DNA of 58,086 bases from Calidifonticultor sp964387355 (GCA_964387355.1 CAYLWJ010000015.1:1-58086); one strand, 5' to 3'; shown: positions 1 to 9,696, counted from the stretch's first letter. Notes: generated from the sequence alone by a model not told the origin. Numbers and translations are program-made.

Positions 1-215
1 GTAATTATTTTATTAAAACCAATTTATTAATACTAATTAAAACTGCATATAAATTATTGTATTTTACAATTATTGTAATTTAGGTTTTAAGCAAGTAAAA
101 TATATCTAAAGTAAAAAACATATTAAAGTAAAACATAATTAATTAACTTAAAGCATATTTAATTTAAAACAATTACATTTAATTGCATTTATTATACTTA
201 AATTTAAGGATCATA

Positions 216-779
216 ATGTCAAAAGAAATTGAATTAAGCATAGCAAATCTTTCAAACCTTTCAAAAGAAAAATATTTTTTACTTCAGGTATCAAAAAAGT
301 CAAAAAAGCTTCTCGATTTTTTAAAAAATCAAATACCAAAAAATGATAAAGAATGGCTAGCTGATTTTGAGAGCTGGAAGATAAACAATAAGTGGATAAA
401 ACAAGTTAGTGATATTTGTATTTCAGAATTTGATCAGGTTTTTTATGATTTTGGTGAAAATTTATATGACTTAAAAGTAGAAAAAGATTATGATAATTTT
501 AAAAATTTAATCGACAAAAAACTATTAAAAAAGTCAGCGCCACCAGCCGGTGATATAAGTAAAAATATAAATAGAGAAATAAGTGATAGCAATAATAGCG
601 GTCAAAGCCAACATCAAAGCCAAATGCAAAACCAAAACCTGAACCAAAGCCAAAGCCAGAGCAAAGGCCAAAACAAAAACCAGAGTCAAACTCAAAGCCA
701 AAGCCAAAAAAAAGCTAAAGACCAAGACCAAGCTAAAGACAAAGACAAAAACAAAAACCAAAAAAAGACAAAGACATAG
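216..779 (+). CDS. Hypothetical protein with Gln/Ser/Asn/Lys-rich repetitive tail
   Basis: I do not recognise this 187-residue protein. Residues 1 to about 110 look like an ordinary charged helical domain with a few Trp and Phe residues (for example DFESW at 50-54). From about residue 129 it becomes almost pure low complexity: alternating QS/QN dipeptides to residue 164, then KD/NK-rich repeats to the end. The DNA of the tail has a matching 6-bp periodicity. I chose the ATG at 216 because AAGGA lies just upstream; an in-frame start at 183 would add 11 residues without a ribosome site. There is no signal peptide or membrane segment. It stands alone before purB, separated by a repeat-filled spacer. 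The 215 bases before it are AT-rich with no gene that I can see. Function unknown. Confidence 0.6.
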   Translation: MSKEIELSIANLSNLSKEKYFLLQVSKKSKKLLDFLKNQIPKNDKEWLADFESWKINNKWIKQVSDICISEFDQVFYDFGENLYDLKVEKDYDNFKNLIDKKLLKKSAPPAGDISKNINREISDSNNSGQSQHQSQMQNQNLNQSQSQSKGQNKNQSQTQSQSQKKAKDQDQAKDKDKNKNQKKTKT

Positions 780-794
780 AAAACTGTAAAAAAT

Positions 795-925
795 AAACAA
801 TAAAACAATAAGATAACACAATAAGATAATACAATAAGATAATAATAGAATAATAGAAGAATAGACCAATAGAACAATAGAATTAGAATAATAGAATAAT
901 AGAGTAATAGAAGAATAATAATATT
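795..925. repeat. Degenerate short tandem repeats before purB
   Basis: The spacer between the low-complexity gene and purB is almost entirely repeats. The first part has units of about 13 bp built on ACAATAAGATA; the second part has units of about 8 bp built on AATAGAAT. The array runs up to the purB start codon and leaves only a weak ribosome-binding site. Confidence 0.8.
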
Positions 926-2230
926 ATGATACCAAGATACACAAATCCACAAATGGGAAAAATTTGGGCTGAAGAGTCCAAGTTTGATTATTGGCTAAAA
1001 ATTGAAAAAGCTGTAAGTGTTGCACAGGCTGAACTTGGAATAATTCCTAAGAAAGCAAGTGATGATATAGTAAATTATGGCCAATTTGATATTGAGAAGA
1101 TTAATGAAATTGAAGCAGTTACAAATCATGATGTTATAGCTTTTTTAAATAATGTCTCGTCTTATATTGGAGATTCTGCAAAATATCTGCATTTTGGCCT
1201 TACATCTTCTGATATTGGTGATACTGCTCTTTCTCTACAAATGGTAGAAAGCACTGATATTATAATAGATAAGATAAAAAAATTTATTACTGTACTAAAA
1301 AATCAGGCTTTAAATTATAAAGATACTGTAATGGTTGGAAGAACACATGGGATACATGCTGAGCCAATTACTTTTGGCTTTAAAATTGCTGTATGGGCAT
1401 TTGAAATGAATAGAAATCTAAAAAGAATAATTGATGCTAAAGAAAATATTAGTTATGGTAAAATATCAGGAGCTGTAGGAACTTATGCAAACACACCACC
1501 AGAAGTTGAAAAAAGAGTTTGTGAAATTTTAGGCTTAAAACCTGCTTTAGCTTCAACACAGATACTTCAACGTGACAGGCATGCACAAATGTTATCAGCA
1601 CTTGCAATTTGCGGTGCAACACTTGAAAAAATCGCTCTTGAAATTAGGGGGCTTCAAAGAACAGATGTTAAAGAAGCTGAAGAACCTTTTTCAAAGGGCC
1701 AAAAGGGGTCTTCAGCTATGCCGCATAAAAGAAACCCTATTATTTGTGAAAGAATATGTGGTCTTGCAAGGGTTTTAAGGGGAAATGCTGTTGTTGCAAT
1801 GGAAAATATTGCACTATGGCATGAAAGAGATATATCTCACTCTTCTGCTGAAAGAGTTATAATTCCTGACAGCTTTATAATATTGGATTATTTGTTAGAT
1901 AAAATTACTGATGTTATAAAAAACTTAACAGTTCATAAGAATAATATGGAAAGAAATTTGATGAAATATGGCGGTATTATTTTTTCGCAAAGAGTTTTGC
2001 TTGAATTAATAAATAAAGGTATGGCAAGAGCTGATGCATATCAAATTATACAAGAAGAAGCTTTAAAAGCTTGGGATACAGAGGGAAGTTTTAAGGATAA
2101 TATATTAAAAAATAAAAAAGTGTTAAAGTTTTTAACAAAAAAAGAAATTGAAAATCTTTTTGATGTAAAATATCACTTAAAATATATTGATACAATTATT
2201 AACAGATTAGAGACAATAGAGGAGACTTAA
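926..2230 (+). CDS. purB: Adenylosuccinate lyase
   Basis: PurB cleaves SAICAR to AICAR plus fumarate and adenylosuccinate to AMP plus fumarate, so it acts twice in purine synthesis. The 434-residue length is normal for the bacterial enzyme. The fumarase/aspartase superfamily signature GSSAMPHKRNP is at residues 261-271, with the catalytic-loop serine at 263. Other family motifs are visible, including TSSDIGDTA near residue 93 and GRTHG near 138. It is a cytosolic homotetramer in known relatives. The gene is followed after 2 bp by purL, so the two are almost certainly co-transcribed; the purL ribosome site GGAG lies inside the purB 3' end. The ribosome site of purB itself is weak because the upstream spacer is repeats. 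Confidence 0.97.
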   Translation: MIPRYTNPQMGKIWAEESKFDYWLKIEKAVSVAQAELGIIPKKASDDIVNYGQFDIEKINEIEAVTNHDVIAFLNNVSSYIGDSAKYLHFGLTSSDIGDTALSLQMVESTDIIIDKIKKFITVLKNQALNYKDTVMVGRTHGIHAEPITFGFKIAVWAFEMNRNLKRIIDAKENISYGKISGAVGTYANTPPEVEKRVCEILGLKPALASTQILQRDRHAQMLSALAICGATLEKIALEIRGLQRTDVKEAEEPFSKGQKGSSAMPHKRNPIICERICGLARVLRGNAVVAMENIALWHERDISHSSAERVIIPDSFIILDYLLDKITDVIKNLTVHKNNMERNLMKYGGIIFSQRVLLELINKGMARADAYQIIQEEALKAWDTEGSFKDNILKNKKVLKFLTKKEIENLFDVKYHLKYIDTIINRLETIEET

Positions 2231-2232
2231 CT

Positions 2233-5200
2233 TTGCTTCACTTTTATCGTCTTGTCGATAAGAGTTTTGAGTTTTGTTTCTACATTGAAACTTCTTCAGA
2301 ACTTAATAGTAAAGAAATTAATATTTTAAAGTGGCTTTTGTCTGAGACATTTCAACCGCAAAATTTCAATAATAAATCTTTCCTTGAAAATAATAGTTCA
2401 AGCAATTATAAAAATAATAGTTCAAGCAATGATTTTACAATAATTGAATTTGGACCAAGGTTAAATTTTGAAACTTCTTATTCAACTAATGCTGTTGCAA
2501 TTTGTAATGCCTGTGGATTAGATAAAATATTAAGGCTTGAAAGATCAAGAAGATATAAATTAAATCCATTACAAAATATTGATGAATTTATAAAGAATAA
2601 CCATGACAAGATGACAGAATGCGTATATCAAAAAAAATTATTTACTTTTGAAACTGGGATAATTCCACAAAAAACATTTACCATACCACTTTTAGAAGAA
2701 GGTATAAGTGCTTTAGAAAAGTTAAATAAAAGCTCAGGACTTGGATTTGATAACTGGGATTTGAATTTTTATTATAATTTATTTGTAAATGATATTAAAA
2801 GAAATCCAACAAATGTTGAAATATATCACTTAAGTCAGGCAAATAGTGAACATTCAAGACATTGGTTCTTTAAAGGCAACTTGTTAATTGATGGCAAAAA
2901 GTTTGAATATAATCTTATTGACCTTATTAAATCAACATTAAAAGAAAATCCTAGCAATAGCCTTGTTGCATTTAAAGATAACTCGAGCGTTATAAAAGGT
3001 TTTAAAATTAAAACAATTATACCTAAAGCGCCGGGATTTTGTAGTTATTTTAAAGAAAAAGAGAAAAAGTATCATTTAATTTTTACTGCTGAAACACACA
3101 ATTTTCCAAGCGGTGTTGCTCCATTTCCAGGTGCAGAGACAGGAACAGGTGGAAGAATAAGGGATGTGCAAGCAACTGGCAGAGGAGGCCTTGTAATTGC
3201 AGGTACTGCAGGGTATGCTACAGGAAATTTAAATATAAAAGGCTACAAAATACCTGGTGAAAATGAGTCCTTTAAATATCCAACGAATTTAGCATCACCA
3301 TTAAAAATATTAATTGAAGAAAGCAATGGTGCATCGGATTATGGCAATAAATTTGGCGAACCAGTAATCCAGGGTTTTGTAAGAACATTTGGTCAAATTT
3401 TGCCAAATGATGAAAGAAAAGAATGGATAAAACCCATAATGTTTACTGGTGGTATTGGTCAAATTGATGATGTCCATTTAAAAAAATACAATCCTAAAAA
3501 AGGTATGCTTATTTTGCAGGTTGGTGGTCCTGCTTACCGTATAGGAATGGGTGGTGGTTCTGCATCAAGTTTAATTCAAGGTGAGAATTTAGAAGAGCTT
3601 GATTTTAATGCTGTCCAGAGAGGTAACGCTGAAATGGAGCAGAAATTAAATCGTGTTATAAGGGCTTGTGTTGAGATGGGCAAAAACAATCCTATTTTAA
3701 GCATACATGATCAAGGGGCTGGAGGGCCATGTAATGTAATAACAGAAATAATAAACCCTTCTGGCGGGCGGGTTGACATCAGGCAGATTAAATTAGGTGA
3801 TAAAACAATGTCTGTCCTTGAAATTTGGGTTTGTGAATATCAGGAAAGAAATGCTTTACTTATATATCCAGAAAATTTGGATTTATTTTTAAAAATTTGT
3901 AAAAGAGAAAAAGTTAATTGTGAAGTTCTTGGTGAAATTACAGGTGATGGCAAAATATTTGTTTATGATAGTCAGGATAACAGTGTTCATGTTAATCTTG
4001 AGTTATCTAAAATTCTTGGAAATATTCCTAAAAAAACATTTAATTTGCAAACAGTTTCAAAGAAGCTTATCCCTCTTAAATTACCAGAAAGGCTGACTAT
4101 TAAAGATGCCTTAAAAATGGTCTTTTTGCTACCTTCTGTTGGCTCTAAGGGTTACTTAGTAAGAAAAGTTGACAGAAGTGTAACAGGTCTTATTGCTAGG
4201 CAACAATGTTGCGGTCCTCTTCAGCTTCCTGTATCTGATGTAGCTGTTATTGCGCAAAGTCATTTTTCACTTACTGGTGCTGCAATCTCAATTGGTGAAC
4301 AGCCGTTAAAAATAATGGTTGACCCGGAAGCGGGGGCTAGGATGTCTGTTGCAGAAGCAATTACAAACATTATGTGGGCTAAGCTTACAGATTTAACCCA
4401 TATTAAATGTTCTGTAAATTGGATGTGGCCTGCAAAAATGCCTGGTGAGGGTGTTGAAATAGTTAAGTCGGCTAAAGCTCTTTGCGATCTAATGAAACAG
4501 CTGGGTATAGCTGCTGATGGTGGCAAAGACAGTGTTTCAATGGCTGCACAGGTTGGAAGCGAAATTGTAAAATCACCCAATGAAGTTGTAATTTCAGCTT
4601 ACTGTACTGTTGAAGATATTACAAAAGTAATTACTCCAGATATTAAAAACCCTTCAAAAAGCAAGTTGTTGTTAATTGATTTGGCTAATGGTAAAAGCAG
4701 ACTAGGTGGGTCAGCTTTAGCACAGTGTTTTGATCAAATTGGCAATGATTGTCCTGATGTTGAAGATGTCAATTTGTTAAAAAATGCTTTTTATGCCATT
4801 CAGGAGATGATTCAAAAAGAGCTTATAACTGCTGGGCATGATATAAGTGATGGTGGTTTAATTACTGCAGTAAGTGAAATGATTATGGCTGGAAATTGTG
4901 GAGCCGAGTTGTACCTGGAGCTTAATGAAGACAGTGAATATAATGATGATAATAAAGATAATGATGGTAATAATGATAATGATAATAATTTTTTTAGTGA
5001 AATTGATGAAGTTTTTTTAAAAAAGTGTATTCAAAAGCTTTTTTCTGAAGAGCTTGGTCTTATAGTTGAATATTTTGAAGAAAACAAAGACAGCATTTTT
5101 GAAATAATAAAAAAATATAATTTAAAAGCTTACAGTCTTGGTTCGACAAAAAAAGAAAAAAAATTAATTATAAGGGTAAATAAAAGGATTGTTGAGGAGC

Positions 5201-6279
5201 TTGATACAAATGAGTTAATTTTATGGTGGGAAGCAACAAGTGATGAACTTGAAAAGTATCAGCAAAATCCTGTTTTTGCAGTCAAGCAGAGAAGGAAACA
5301 TTTAAGAGAAAACCCACATTATTATGTAAATTTTAAACCTGAAAATACCTTTAAAAATTTTTTTATAAATAATAATTATAAAAATAAGAAAAATACAAAA
5401 CCAAAGGTTGCAATAATCAGAGAAGAAGGCAGCAATGGAGATAGGGAAATGACCTCGGCGTTCTACTTTGCTGGCTTTGAAACATGGGATGTTACAATGA
5501 CTGACCTTCTTAATAATGAGATAAGTCTAGATGATTTTAAAGGGGCTGTATTTGTTGGTGGTTTTTCGTATGCAGATGTTTTAGATAGTGCTAAAGGATG
5601 GGCAGGTGTAATAAAGTTTAATGAAAAATTATCTGAAATGTTTCATAGGTTTTATGAAAAGAAAGATACATTTTCATTAGGTGTTTGCAATGGCTGTCAG
5701 CTTTTGTCTTTGCTTGGTTGGGTTCCATGGCCAAAAATTAGCCAGGAACAGCAGCCAAGGTTTATTTCAAATCCTTCAGGAAGGTTTGAATCAAGGTGGG
5801 CAATTGTAAAAATTTTAGAAAGTCCTTCTATAATGTTAAAAGGAATGGAAGGTTCTATTTTAGGTGTTTGGGTGGCTCATAGGGAAGGACATCTATATTT
5901 TCCAGATGAAAGAATAAAAAATGATGTAATTAATTTAAATTTAGCGCCTATTATTTATGTTGACGATAAAGATATGCCGACTGAAGATTACCCGTTTAAC
6001 CCTAACAGTTCCCCATTTGGAATTACTGCATTATGTTCAATTGATGGAAGGCATTTGGCAATGATGCCACATCCTGAGAGGTCTTTTTTATTATGGCAGT
6101 GGCCATGGGTTTCTGAAGATTTTAAATCTTCTTTTATTAATAATTATTTTAAAGATTTTAAAGATTCAAGAGACTTTAAAGACTTGGAAAAATTTAAAGA
6201 TTTAAAAGGAAAAGTTTATCCTTCTCCTTGGATGCAAATGTTTATAAATGCAAGGAAATGGTGTGAGGATATGCTATAA
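2233..6279 (+). CDS. purL: Phosphoribosylformylglycinamidine synthase, long single-chain form
   Basis: This enzyme converts FGAR, glutamine and ATP to FGAM. At 1348 residues it is the long form that carries its own glutaminase domain, rather than the split PurL/PurQ/PurS set. Visible blocks are the N-terminal PurS-like domain, the linker (HLSQANSEHSRHWFF near 198), the first synthase domain with TAETHNFPSGVAPFPGAETG near residue 290, the second synthase-like half, and a C-terminal class I glutamine amidotransferase with nucleophile Cys1152 (GVCNGCQ) and His1280/Glu1282 (PHPE). It starts at TTG 2233 with GGAG 8 bases upstream. Two low-complexity inserts stand out: a duplicated NNSSSN block at residues 53-66 and an Asn/Asp run around residues 899-918. 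Both are absent from typical PurL and look like repeat expansions in surface loops. Confidence 0.96.
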   Translation: MLHFYRLVDKSFEFCFYIETSSELNSKEINILKWLLSETFQPQNFNNKSFLENNSSSNYKNNSSSNDFTIIEFGPRLNFETSYSTNAVAICNACGLDKILRLERSRRYKLNPLQNIDEFIKNNHDKMTECVYQKKLFTFETGIIPQKTFTIPLLEEGISALEKLNKSSGLGFDNWDLNFYYNLFVNDIKRNPTNVEIYHLSQANSEHSRHWFFKGNLLIDGKKFEYNLIDLIKSTLKENPSNSLVAFKDNSSVIKGFKIKTIIPKAPGFCSYFKEKEKKYHLIFTAETHNFPSGVAPFPGAETGTGGRIRDVQATGRGGLVIAGTAGYATGNLNIKGYKIPGENESFKYPTNLASPLKILIEESNGASDYGNKFGEPVIQGFVRTFGQILPNDERKEWIKPIMFTGGIGQIDDVHLKKYNPKKGMLILQVGGPAYRIGMGGGSASSLIQGENLEELDFNAVQRGNAEMEQKLNRVIRACVEMGKNNPILSIHDQGAGGPCNVITEIINPSGGRVDIRQIKLGDKTMSVLEIWVCEYQERNALLIYPENLDLFLKICKREKVNCEVLGEITGDGKIFVYDSQDNSVHVNLELSKILGNIPKKTFNLQTVSKKLIPLKLPERLTIKDALKMVFLLPSVGSKGYLVRKVDRSVTGLIARQQCCGPLQLPVSDVAVIAQSHFSLTGAAISIGEQPLKIMVDPEAGARMSVAEAITNIMWAKLTDLTHIKCSVNWMWPAKMPGEGVEIVKSAKALCDLMKQLGIAADGGKDSVSMAAQVGSEIVKSPNEVVISAYCTVEDITKVITPDIKNPSKSKLLLIDLANGKSRLGGSALAQCFDQIGNDCPDVEDVNLLKNAFYAIQEMIQKELITAGHDISDGGLITAVSEMIMAGNCGAELYLELNEDSEYNDDNKDNDGNNDNDNNFFSEIDEVFLKKCIQKLFSEELGLIVEYFEENKDSIFEIIKKYNLKAYSLGSTKKEKKLIIRVNKRIVEELDTNELILWWEATSDELEKYQQNPVFAVKQRRKHLRENPHYYVNFKPENTFKNFFINNNYKNKKNTKPKVAIIREEGSNGDREMTSAFYFAGFETWDVTMTDLLNNEISLDDFKGAVFVGGFSYADVLDSAKGWAGVIKFNEKLSEMFHRFYEKKDTFSLGVCNGCQLLSLLGWVPWPKISQEQQPRFISNPSGRFESRWAIVKILESPSIMLKGMEGSILGVWVAHREGHLYFPDERIKNDVINLNLAPIIYVDDKDMPTEDYPFNPNSSPFGITALCSIDGRHLAMMPHPERSFLLWQWPWVSEDFKSSFINNYFKDFKDSRDFKDLEKFKDLKGKVYPSPWMQMFINARKWCEDML
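2389..2430 (+). repeat. 24-bp in-frame tandem duplication in purL
   Basis: Eight codons (NNSSSNYK) at 2389-2412 are followed directly by a second copy, identical at nucleotide level over its first 18 bases (2413-2430). The duplication keeps the purL frame. Confidence 0.85.
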
Positions 6280-6505
6280 TTGATATAATATTTTTTAAAG
6301 TCGTTTTAAAATTGTTAACTTGATTTTAAAATTATTAATTTTGTATTAACAACGTATAATCTCTATAAAAGTTTTTTTATGTGATAGAATTAGCTGTTTA
6401 ATGAAAGAATTAGCCGTTCAAATGGTTTTTGGATTATAAAGTATATAAAGCCTTATATATATAAAGCAGTATATAAGGTATAATCTCTATATAATTTTTT
6501 TAGAC
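6280..6505 (+). promoter_or_regulatory. purL-purF spacer with direct repeats and a hairpin
   Basis: The 226-bp spacer interrupts the purine operon. A 14-bp sequence, GTATAATCTCTATA, occurs at 6354-6367 and again at 6478-6491; each copy contains a TATAAT hexamer and is followed within a few bases by a T-rich run. Between them lies an inverted repeat with arms CCTTATATA (6451-6459) and TATATAAGG (6470-6478) and a 10-base loop. A second near-duplication (GAATTAGC followed by T or C and GTT) lies near 6388-6420. The layout could be a promoter or an attenuator for purF onward, but no known purine riboswitch core is visible. Confidence 0.35.
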
Positions 6506-7963
6506 ATGGAAATAGATAGAGAAAATTTAAATATATTTAAAAAGCTTAATGAAAAGTGTGGAGTTTTTGGAATATACTCTTCTACAAAGAGTGTGGCTGA
6601 GTTTATTTTTTATGGCTTACAAGCATTACAGCATAGAGGACAGGAAAGTGCAGGTATAGCAGTTTCAGATGGTGAGAATATATTAGTTTTTAAAGATTTA
6701 GGTCTTGTTTCTCAGGTTTTTTCTGAACAGAACTTAGCGCCATTACAGGGAAGTATTGGAATAGGACATACAAGATATTCAACAACTGGGAGAAATATCT
6801 GGAGCAATTCACAGCCACTTTATCGAATGTTTAAAGATGAGGTTTTTGCCATCGCTCATAATGGAAACCTAACAAATACTGAAGAATTAAGAAAAGAACA
6901 GATGAGAAAAGGCGTAAGATTTGAAACTACTACAGATACAGAAGTCATTGCGTCCTTAATTGAAAGTTCTGAGTGTGAAAGTTTTGAAGATGCTTTTTTG
7001 GAAGCAATAGGAAAAATTAAAGGTTCATATTCATTTGTAATTTTATTAAAGAACAAGTTAATTGCTGCAAGAGATCCACACGGCTTTAGGCCACTTGTTT
7101 TAGGTGATAAAGATGGAGATTATATAATTGCCTCTGAAACTTGTGCTTTAGATATAATAGATGCTAATTTTGTTCGGGAAATTGACCCAGGAGAAATATT
7201 ATTTATTGATAAGGATGGTCTTCGTTCACAAATGATGCTGCCTGTTGAACGTACTTCAATGTGTGTATTTGAGCTGATTTATTTTGCTCGGCCGGATAGC
7301 TATTTATTTAATAAGAATATTTTTGAAATTAGGCACAGAATGGGACAGCAGCTTGCAATAGAAGGCTTTGTGGATGCAGATATGGTTATTCCTATTCCAG
7401 ATTCTGGTATCCCAGCAGCTATTGGCTATTCTGCTAAGTCTAGAATTCCTTACGGAGAAGGTCTAATTAAAAATAGATATATAGGTAGAACATTTATTCA
7501 ACCAACTCAGGAAATCAGAGAGATTGGTGTAAAATTAAAATTGAACCCATTAAAAGATGTAATTAAAGGAAAAAGACTTGTAGTTATTGATGATTCTATT
7601 GTAAGGGGAAATACCTCAAAAAAAGTTGTCCAGATGCTTTATAGCGCTGGAGCAAAAGAAGTGCATATGAGAATAAGCTCTCCTCCTTTATTGTTTCCTT
7701 GCTATTATGGAATAGATATGGCAACAAAAAAAGAATTTATTGCCAGCTATAGAACATTAGAGGATATAAGAAAATACTTAAATGTTGATAGTTTAAAATA
7801 TTTATCTATTGAAGGTTTAGTTAAAGCAATTGGGGAGTCAAAAGATAAATTTTGTTTTGCTTGTTTTAATGGCGAATATCCAGTGCCTATAAATAATAAG
7901 GTTGAATATAATAAGTATTTTATGGAAGAAGCACAATACCAAAAAGAATCTATTGATATATAA
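6506..7963 (+). CDS. purF: Amidophosphoribosyltransferase
   Basis: PurF transfers ammonia from glutamine to PRPP, giving phosphoribosylamine, the first committed step of purine synthesis. The N-terminal nucleophile domain follows a short propeptide: KCGVFGIY places the nucleophile at Cys18, which would be exposed by removal of 17 residues. The glutaminase motifs HTRYSTTG and HNGNLTN are present. The C-terminal half is a type I phosphoribosyltransferase with the PRPP loop VVIDDSIVRGNTS near residue 355. C-terminal cysteines that could ligate an Fe-S cluster, as in the B. subtilis class, are present (for example FCFACFNGEYP near 452). At 485 residues the length is normal. purM follows after a single base, so translation is probably coupled. 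Confidence 0.97.
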   Translation: MEIDRENLNIFKKLNEKCGVFGIYSSTKSVAEFIFYGLQALQHRGQESAGIAVSDGENILVFKDLGLVSQVFSEQNLAPLQGSIGIGHTRYSTTGRNIWSNSQPLYRMFKDEVFAIAHNGNLTNTEELRKEQMRKGVRFETTTDTEVIASLIESSECESFEDAFLEAIGKIKGSYSFVILLKNKLIAARDPHGFRPLVLGDKDGDYIIASETCALDIIDANFVREIDPGEILFIDKDGLRSQMMLPVERTSMCVFELIYFARPDSYLFNKNIFEIRHRMGQQLAIEGFVDADMVIPIPDSGIPAAIGYSAKSRIPYGEGLIKNRYIGRTFIQPTQEIREIGVKLKLNPLKDVIKGKRLVVIDDSIVRGNTSKKVVQMLYSAGAKEVHMRISSPPLLFPCYYGIDMATKKEFIASYRTLEDIRKYLNVDSLKYLSIEGLVKAIGESKDKFCFACFNGEYPVPINNKVEYNKYFMEEAQYQKESIDI

Positions 7964-7964
7964 A

Positions 7965-9017
7965 ATGTCAAAAAAAAATTCACAAGAAAAACAAGAAAAA
8001 GTAAATAATCATTTAACTTATAAAAAAGCTGGTGTTGACATAGATGCAGCAAATAAAGCCATTGAGTTGATAAAAAAGCCAGTTTTTTCTACCTTTAATA
8101 ATAATGTTTTAAGCAGCTTGAGTAATTTTGCTGCTCTTTATTTATTTGATAAGCAAAGCTTTGAGTTTCCTGTACTGGTATCTTGTACTGACGGTGTTGG
8201 AACTAAGCTGCTTGTCGCAAAAGAAACAGGATTTTTTGATAATGTTGGTCAGGATTTGGTTGCAATGTGCATTAATGATTTAATTTGTTGTGGTGCAAAG
8301 CCTTTATTTTTCTTAGATTATATAGCTTGCGGAAAATTAATCCCAGAAAAAATTGAGATAATAGTAACTTCAATTGCAAATAGCTGCAAGATATGCAACA
8401 CTGCTTTAATTGGTGGAGAAACTGCTGAAATGCCTGATATGTATGGTGAAGATGACATAGATTTGGCAGGCTTTGCTGTAGGCGTAGTTGAAAAAGAAAA
8501 AATAATTAATCCTAAACTAGTAAATGAAGGTGATTTAATATTTGGGCTGTCATCATCTGGGTTTCATAGCAATGGTTACTCATTGTTGCGGAAAATAATT
8601 AAAGAAAAAAAAATTAATTTAAGCTTAAATTCTTTGGGTAAAAAATTAATGGAACCCACAAGACTTTATTGTAATTTTATTCTTGGAGCCCTTGAATATG
8701 GTATTACTATAAACGGTATAGCAAATATTACTGGTGGTGGTTTTTACGAAAACATAAATAGAATAATACCAAATAATCTTGATGCTATAATTGAAAGAAA
8801 TTCCTGGAAAATACCTGATATTTTTTTGTTTTTTAAAGAAATTGCAGATTTACCAGATTATGAAATGTTTAGGGTTTTTAACATGGGTATTGGAATGGTT
8901 TTAATTATAAAACCAGAACAAAAAGAAAAAATTTTTAGTTACGCAAAAAAACAAAATGAAAATCTTTTTTTAATTGGTCAGGTTTGTAAGGGAAGTGGAA
9001 AGGTGATTATAAAATAA
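7965..9017 (+). CDS. purM: Phosphoribosylformylglycinamidine cyclo-ligase (AIR synthetase)
   Basis: PurM closes the imidazole ring, converting FGAM and ATP to AIR. Family blocks are visible: YKKAGVDIDAANKAI at the start, SCTDGVGTKL, the GQDLVAMCINDLICCGAKPLFFLDY core, GGETAEMPDMY and ANITGGGFYENI. The 350-residue length is normal. I place the start at ATG 7965, one base after the purF stop; the reading frame extends 21 codons further upstream inside purF but those residues do not fit the family. The stop codon overlaps the purN start by one base (TAATG), a typical coupled arrangement. Confidence 0.96.
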   Translation: MSKKNSQEKQEKVNNHLTYKKAGVDIDAANKAIELIKKPVFSTFNNNVLSSLSNFAALYLFDKQSFEFPVLVSCTDGVGTKLLVAKETGFFDNVGQDLVAMCINDLICCGAKPLFFLDYIACGKLIPEKIEIIVTSIANSCKICNTALIGGETAEMPDMYGEDDIDLAGFAVGVVEKEKIINPKLVNEGDLIFGLSSSGFHSNGYSLLRKIIKEKKINLSLNSLGKKLMEPTRLYCNFILGALEYGITINGIANITGGGFYENINRIIPNNLDAIIERNSWKIPDIFLFFKEIADLPDYEMFRVFNMGIGMVLIIKPEQKEKIFSYAKKQNENLFLIGQVCKGSGKVIIK

Positions 9018-9661
9018 TGTCTTCTTTTTTGAGTGGTTTAAAAAGGATAGCAGTTTTTGCATCTGGCTTTGGTTCTAATCTCCAAGCTTTAATTGATAGC
9101 CAAAATAAAAACTATTTTAATGGCAAAATTGTTCTTGTATTTAGCAATAATGAGAGTGCTTATGCAATTCAAAGGGCAAAAAACAGCAATATTAAAACAG
9201 AATGTTTTTTATTGTCCGATTTTAATTCAAGAAGTGATTTTGATAAAAAAATAATATATATGCTTAAAGAAAATAATATTGATTTAATTGTACTTGCAGG
9301 TTATATGCTTTTATTAGGTGAAGAAGTTATCAAACAGTACAGATATAAAATACTTAATATTCACCCAGCACTTCTGCCTGCTTTTAAAGGAACACATGGG
9401 ATAAAAGATGCTTTTGATTATGGAGTTAAGGTAACTGGTGTAACAGTTCATTTTGTAGATGAGGGCTTGGATACAGGACCAATAATTTTGCAGGAGCCAG
9501 TAATTATTGAAGATAATGACACTTTAGAAACTTTAGAGGAAAAAATTCATAAAGTGGAACATAAAATGTATCCTTATGCAGTTAAGCTGTTTTGCGAGAA
9601 CAGGTTACTAGTTGAAGGTAGAAGAGTTAAAATTGTTGATGTTAATAAACCTATTGACTAA
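9017..9661 (+). CDS. purN: Phosphoribosylglycinamide formyltransferase
   Basis: PurN transfers a formyl group from 10-formyltetrahydrofolate to GAR. The N-terminal strand and glycine loop (IAVFASGFGSNLQALID) and the catalytic block ILNIHPALLPAFKGTHG, followed by GVTVHFVDEGLDTGPII with the catalytic Asp, are intact. At 214 residues it is a normal full-length enzyme. It overlaps purM by one base. The folate-dependent step implies that formyl-tetrahydrofolate is made elsewhere in the genome. A 284-bp spacer with nested inverted repeats separates it from purH. Confidence 0.96.
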   Translation: MSSFLSGLKRIAVFASGFGSNLQALIDSQNKNYFNGKIVLVFSNNESAYAIQRAKNSNIKTECFLLSDFNSRSDFDKKIIYMLKENNIDLIVLAGYMLLLGEEVIKQYRYKILNIHPALLPAFKGTHGIKDAFDYGVKVTGVTVHFVDEGLDTGPIILQEPVIIEDNDTLETLEEKIHKVEHKMYPYAVKLFCENRLLVEGRRVKIVDVNKPID

Positions 9662-9696
9662 TGTCACTATAGTTAATTAATAAATATCATAACATT

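Noticed and set aside
1..215. Possible purine riboswitch or other leader RNA at the window start
   Set aside because: No conserved core or strong stem is visible in this AT-rich stretch.
534..952. Long open frames on the minus strand opposite the repetitive tail and the purB spacer
   Set aside because: They are mirror frames of low-complexity repeats, give strings of Leu/Phe/Ile/Tyr and have no ribosome site.
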